Shown here: piece after piece, positions 55,392 to 64,000 of the stretch
Numbering within the stretch: the first letter of the stretch is position 1
Layout of the letters: every line of letters starts with the position of its first letter
From: Phaeosaccion multiseriatum
Taxonomy: Eukaryota; Ochrophyta, other classes
Assembly: GCA_965112735.1 (NCBI GenBank)
Contig: OZ218952.1
Location: 1,550,001-1,614,000, forward strand
Length of the DNA stretch: 64,000 bases
Direction: 5' to 3'
Translations under genes and position numbers: made by a program
Notes under the pieces: model-generated
What the model was told of the DNA's origin: nothing
Database searches by the model: none
Seen by the model: the letters and a program-made list of their open reading frames with translations, nothing else

Positions 55392-56521
55392 TCTAATGGG
55401 AGGGATGTACGGGAGATGAGGGAGAGGGTTCTGGTCAGATTCAGGGTCGACAAGTGGTGCTGGTCCTGAGAAGGGTAGGGGGAAACGGACGACAGGACCA
55501 GAAGGCTGTACCAAGCATTGACGACCACAAAACAGGAGACTACGTGCCTGAAAGTTCTCACGTTGTTGGTGCTAGCTGCTTCTTCGTTTGCGACAGATGA
55601 GGAAGGAGCGGTAGCGGCAGCAGCGGTAGAAGCAGGAGCGGCGCAAGCAGCGGCGGCGCTGACGCTGAGGCTTCCAGCGCTATTGGTTTTCTCCTGCTGC
55701 AGTACCATAGTAGCCCCGTTTTCCCGAGCCGATTGAGGAAAGTGAAAGCTCGCGTAAAAAAAAAAAAAAAAAAAAAAATGATGTGGGCATGTGCAGCTGT
55801 TGTGTGTTCGGATTCGCAACGGCAGCCGTCGCATTTCTGTTGAGATTGGACATCGCTCGCTCATCGTCCTGCCTGCACTCCCAGAGACGACTCAGGCCCC
55901 GCCCCCCTCCCTCCTTGTCTCCGACAACTATGTCGGCAGCATCAGGAGCATCAGGAGGAAGAGCGGAACCAAAGAAGCAAACCAATGGAAGGATGGCAGC
56001 TTGGGGCGCTGGTGGTTGAGACCGCGATGAGATTCAAAGAGAACGAGAAGAGAAGGGAGATTCAACTAACGCTCTATGAGAAAGGAGCCGCTAATCCTGA
56101 CCCTGACCCTAACCTTGAGCCTGACACCGAGCCTGGAAGGACCATGTGCTGACTGAACGAAAGGCCAAATCTGATCCTCTTTAGCGAGGCAGGCAGGTCA
56201 AGAGCGAACAAGGAGGGGCAGACGGAAGGGACGGCGGCGAAGGAGAGGCAGGGCAGGGGAGGGAAGGAGGGAAAGCCTGCCCTCTTCTGCGCGAAGCAGG
56301 AGGAGCAGGAGAAGGTTCCAGCAATGCGCCCAGCAGGAATGTGTGGCCGTCTCAGGGGCGTCTGAGTTTGAGCACATCAAGAAGCAGCAGGGACACTCCG
56401 CCCCTGAGATGGGCGCACATTCCTGTTGAAAATGTAACGCCAGGGCGTGCTCCTTCTTGTGCCGCCGACGAAGGTCCTCGACGCCCGTGTGCCACTCCCT
56501 CTCTGTGAGGTTGTTGGTTTC

Positions 56522-56706
56522 CCAAGCCACGAGATGTGCTGCAATTTCGCCCACCGGCTTCTTCTGTAGCTCTTCCAACCATCCTTGGTCCTCCTCCAAG
56601 GATGCAGCAGGGACATTCTCGCCAGTCCGGCGTGGAGGAGGACAAAGGGTGGTTGGAAGAGCTACAGAAGCAGGTGGGCGAAGTTGTGGCACATCTCGTG
56701 GCTTGG
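56522..56706. repeat. Inverted repeat with coding-like arms
   Basis: Left arm 56522-56598 and right arm 56632-56706 are about 75 bp each with a 33-bp loop. Both include CCAAGCCACGAGATGTG and CTGTAGCTCTTCCAACCA when read inward from their outer ends. They differ by a few substitutions and a 6-bp indel. Confidence 0.8.
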
Positions 56707-57192
56707 CGGCGACGCAAACAGCAGCAGCAGCTGGACGAGGAGGAGGATCAAGAGGAAGCGGGGGGAGGGGGGGGGGAGAAGGAGGTGGAAAAGGAGGGGG
56801 GGGGGGAGGGGGAGGAGGAGGAGGGAAGGGAGGAGGAGGAGAAGGAGCTGCAACACGAGCAGTAGCAGCATCAGCAGCACAGGGACGCAACAAGGGGAAG
56901 AAGGCTTTCGTCCCTGATGCCTCTATGGCTGGCAGCGCCCACGCCGGGAAGCGAAACGTCCCTACCCGTCAGGGTGGGCACTAATGGGTGCTCTCTTCCC
57001 TCGTTGCCGGGAGGGAACCACCCATCGGGCAGCTCGGCGGACGGATGGTGTGCCGCTACTCTCGGGTGCGCCCAGAGAAGGGAGAGGCGGAGAGGCTGGA
57101 TCCCGTCGGCGTTGGGGGTGGTGCTGGTGGGACTGCTTCTGCTGCCGCTGCTGCTGCTGCTGACGGATGGAGTGATCGTCCGACGCTTTAGT

Positions 57193-57560
57193 GATAAGGA
57201 ATGAAAGAGGAAGTAGCGACCTCTCCTCGCTCCTGCGCTCCGCAATCACATCGCTTCACCCTCCTCTCTGTCTCCCTCGCTCGCCCCGCCCTCCGAAGCT
57301 ATAGCTACTTGCGCTGGACTGGAGCAAAAGCGAAAGGCATTGACTCTTACTTCTGCTGCTGCTGCTGCTGCTGCTGCCGCTATTTCTACTACTATTGCCG
57401 GATGCTTTATAGTCGGATGCTTTATAGTCGTAAGAAACGAAAGAGGAAGCAGCGACCTCTCCTCCTGCGCTCCGCGCATCGTTTCATCCGCCTCTCTCCC
57501 TCGCTCGCCCCGCCTTCCGAAGCCATAGCCACTTGTGCTGGACTGGTGCAAAAGCGAAAG
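57193..57560. repeat. Direct duplication of about 140 bp
   Basis: Copies 57193-57336 and 57430-57560 share GAAAGAGGAAG, GCGACCTCTCCTC, CCCTCGCTCGCCCCGCC, CTGGACTGG and CAAAAGCGAAAG in the same order. Between them lies a CTG tract (57354-57376) and a doubled GGATGCTTTATAGTCG. Confidence 0.8.
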
Positions 57561-57948
57561 ACCTTTTTTCTCTTGTCTCAGCCCCCTCTCTGACTCTCTT
57601 CTTGTTGTCTCTTCACCGCGCAGCCCACAAAGCCTGGACCCCAGCGATTGTGGCGATAGTGGTGGTGGTGGTGGTGGTGGTGGTGGTGGTGGTGGTGGTG
57701 GTGGTGGTGGCACTGCTGCTTCTGCTTCGCCGGGCATTGGGCCGACGCCTTTGTGGTCAGGAACGCGAGGTCAGAAGGGGTGGTTACATTTGCAACAGCA
57801 GCCGTTACGTTTTCCCTTTCCCGCCTACACTTGACCTGTGCGTTACAGAATTGTTGGTTTTGCCTTTGAGCCTTCAAAGGATGGAATAGTGAACAAGAGC
57901 TTGAAGGGCTTGAGCCAGGGTCAGCACTACTTACTCTAGACAAGTAAA

Positions 57949-63025
<5,077 letters not shown>

Positions 63026-64000
63026 AGCACAGGGTAAGGGGGAGAGGGTTGACAAGGCGAAGAGCTCGGGCCACTGGCATGCTTCTTCTCGCTCCCATTG
63101 GTATGGGTGGTCGGGACGAAGGATGCAATAGTGGGCGACTCGAGCCCCCCTCCCTCCACCCTTAGATGGCAATCGCCAACCTGTGTGTGTGTGTATGTGT
63201 AACACGTGAACCCCCGACGCCTCTAGTAGAGGAGGGTCTAACGTCGGGGGCTCAACTTGGTGAACCCGTTGTGGAAAAACGTTTCAGTGTCAGTTCCGCG
63301 GTGTTATTGTCCTTTCCCTTGAGGGGGGTAACTTGAAAGCGCCTTCTATGTGATCTATGTTGGGGCCTAGAGCCCTTAAAGCTGGACTAGAGAGTGGCAG
63401 ATCTAGCTTCAAGCTACTTTGGGCCCTCCATCTAAGGGGGGGGGGCTGCGGAGTCTCTGTCTGTCCTGTCCCCTGTCCCTGGTAATTGAATGAATGCACT
63501 TGAGCATTGGAGAAGATACACACAAACCTGCCTTGACAGTCTCGCCCCCACCGAAAGACCCAAGAGAGGCTCAATCAAGGCCGTCCTCTTTGGCCCACTC
63601 CATGTTCGGAGCCGAGACTGACAGCGCAGCGAAGCGCAAGCATAGAACTGCTTCGAGGGCAGGAGTGAGAGGAGTGAAGGCTCGCCGTTGCCCCCCGCCC
63701 CCCTTTCTGCTGCTTGCTGCCCATGCCCCTTTGGGTACTTCTGTGTGCCCTGCTGCCCACGTGTATCATTTCGGAGGGCGAATAGCTGACTGCGTGTGCG
63801 TGTGCGTGCGCGTATGTGTGTGTGCGTGTGTGTGTGTGCGTGTGTGTGCGTGTGTGTGTGCGTGTGTGCGCGTGTGTGTGTGTGCGCGCGTGCGTGCGCG
63901 CGTGTGTGCGTTTGCAGTAACACCAACTCATGACGTGAAGTAATACCTTCTCTTTCTTCCTTCCCCTCCCCTCCCCTCTCCTCATCACTCATTGCAATCT
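63026..64000. other. Glucanase 3' region, no further gene seen
   Basis: Contains a 3' hairpin (63211-63250) and a GTGC/TG array at about 63796-63910. Frames here are compositional (His/Thr or Val/Cys repeats). Confidence 0.5.
63211..63250. repeat. Nested hairpin downstream of the glucanase
   Basis: CCCCCGACG (63211-63219) pairs with CGTCGGGGG (63242-63250), and inside it CCTCT-AGT-AGAGG (63220-63232) forms a second stem. It lies about 190 bp after the stop codon and could be a 3' UTR RNA structure. Confidence 0.55.

Larger units (their letters stand above)
55392..57948. other. Gene-poor 2.5-kb region with duplicated coding-like fragments
   Basis: No complete gene is supported. It holds an A-run at 55757-55778, an inverted repeat (56522-56706) whose arms both encode GWLEELQK...AHLVAW outward, a purine-rich block (56730-56860), a direct duplication (57193-57560) and a GGT array (57657-57710). 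A minus-strand frame at 56893-56198 contains TEREWHTGVEDLRRRHKKEH, which may be a fragment of a real protein. Confidence 0.5.

Noticed and set aside
63796-63910. Val/Cys-rich and His/Thr-rich frames at the right edge
   Set aside because: Both come from the (GTGC)n/(TG)n array and have no other content.

Overview
This window comes from a nuclear genome of a GC-rich, intron-rich microbial eukaryote, most likely a photosynthetic stramenopile (ochrophyte alga). The evidence is spliceosomal GT-AG introns in most genes, no operons or Shine-Dalgarno spacing, and two proteins (a Gfo/Idh/MocA oxidoreductase and a nitrite reductase) whose N-termini look like bipartite leaders for a complex red plastid, with an Ala-Phe or His-Ala-Phe cleavage motif. 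There is also a fused NirB-NirD nitrite reductase and a GH16 beta-glucanase with cystine-rich carbohydrate-binding modules. I cannot name genus or species. Exon models below were built by hand from splice sites and reading-frame continuity; they close in frame but are not transcript-verified.

Layout: 1-3.9 kb, a 968-residue disordered protein with two KEN boxes and several CDK-type sites. 5.2-9.0 kb, two divergent EF-1alpha genes with apparently identical coding sequence. 10.4-15.1 kb (minus), a TGS1-like cap-hypermethylase. 15.5-21.5 kb (plus), a 15-exon long-chain acyl-CoA synthetase. 22.1-23.9 kb (minus), an unknown secreted protein. 24.2-33.1 kb (minus), a 16-exon ULK4/RUNKEL-family pseudokinase with HEAT-like repeats. 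33.6 kb, a 39-residue OST4. 34.5-35.4 kb, two foldback/MITE-like insertions, the smaller with a perfect 6-bp target duplication. 35.6-38.6 kb, cytosolic HSP70. 39.4-43.0 kb (minus), a decayed pogo-type DDE transposase gene. 43.6-45.1 kb (minus), a Cys-rich protein with a hydrophobic tail. 46.3-48.4 kb (minus) and 48.8-53.8 kb (plus), a divergent pair of plastid-leader genes: Gfo/Idh/MocA oxidoreductase and NAD(P)H nitrite reductase. 54.3-55.4 kb (minus), an unknown poly-Glu protein. 55.4-57.9 kb, gene-poor sequence with inverted and direct repeats. 57.9-63.0 kb (plus), a secreted protein with two GH16 domains and three cystine-rich modules.

The genes do not form one pathway. The most striking features are architectural: sharply bounded sequence identity between two inverted EF-1alpha genes; strand-polarised microsatellites at the two ends of introns; a short dispersed motif attached to CAG/CTG tracts; a GH16 pseudoenzyme domain that keeps the intron positions of its active twin; and adjacent foldback elements in the HSP70 upstream region. 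Simple repeats are extreme, including about 97 uninterrupted CTC triplets and about 67 GT units in the introns of the glucanase gene.
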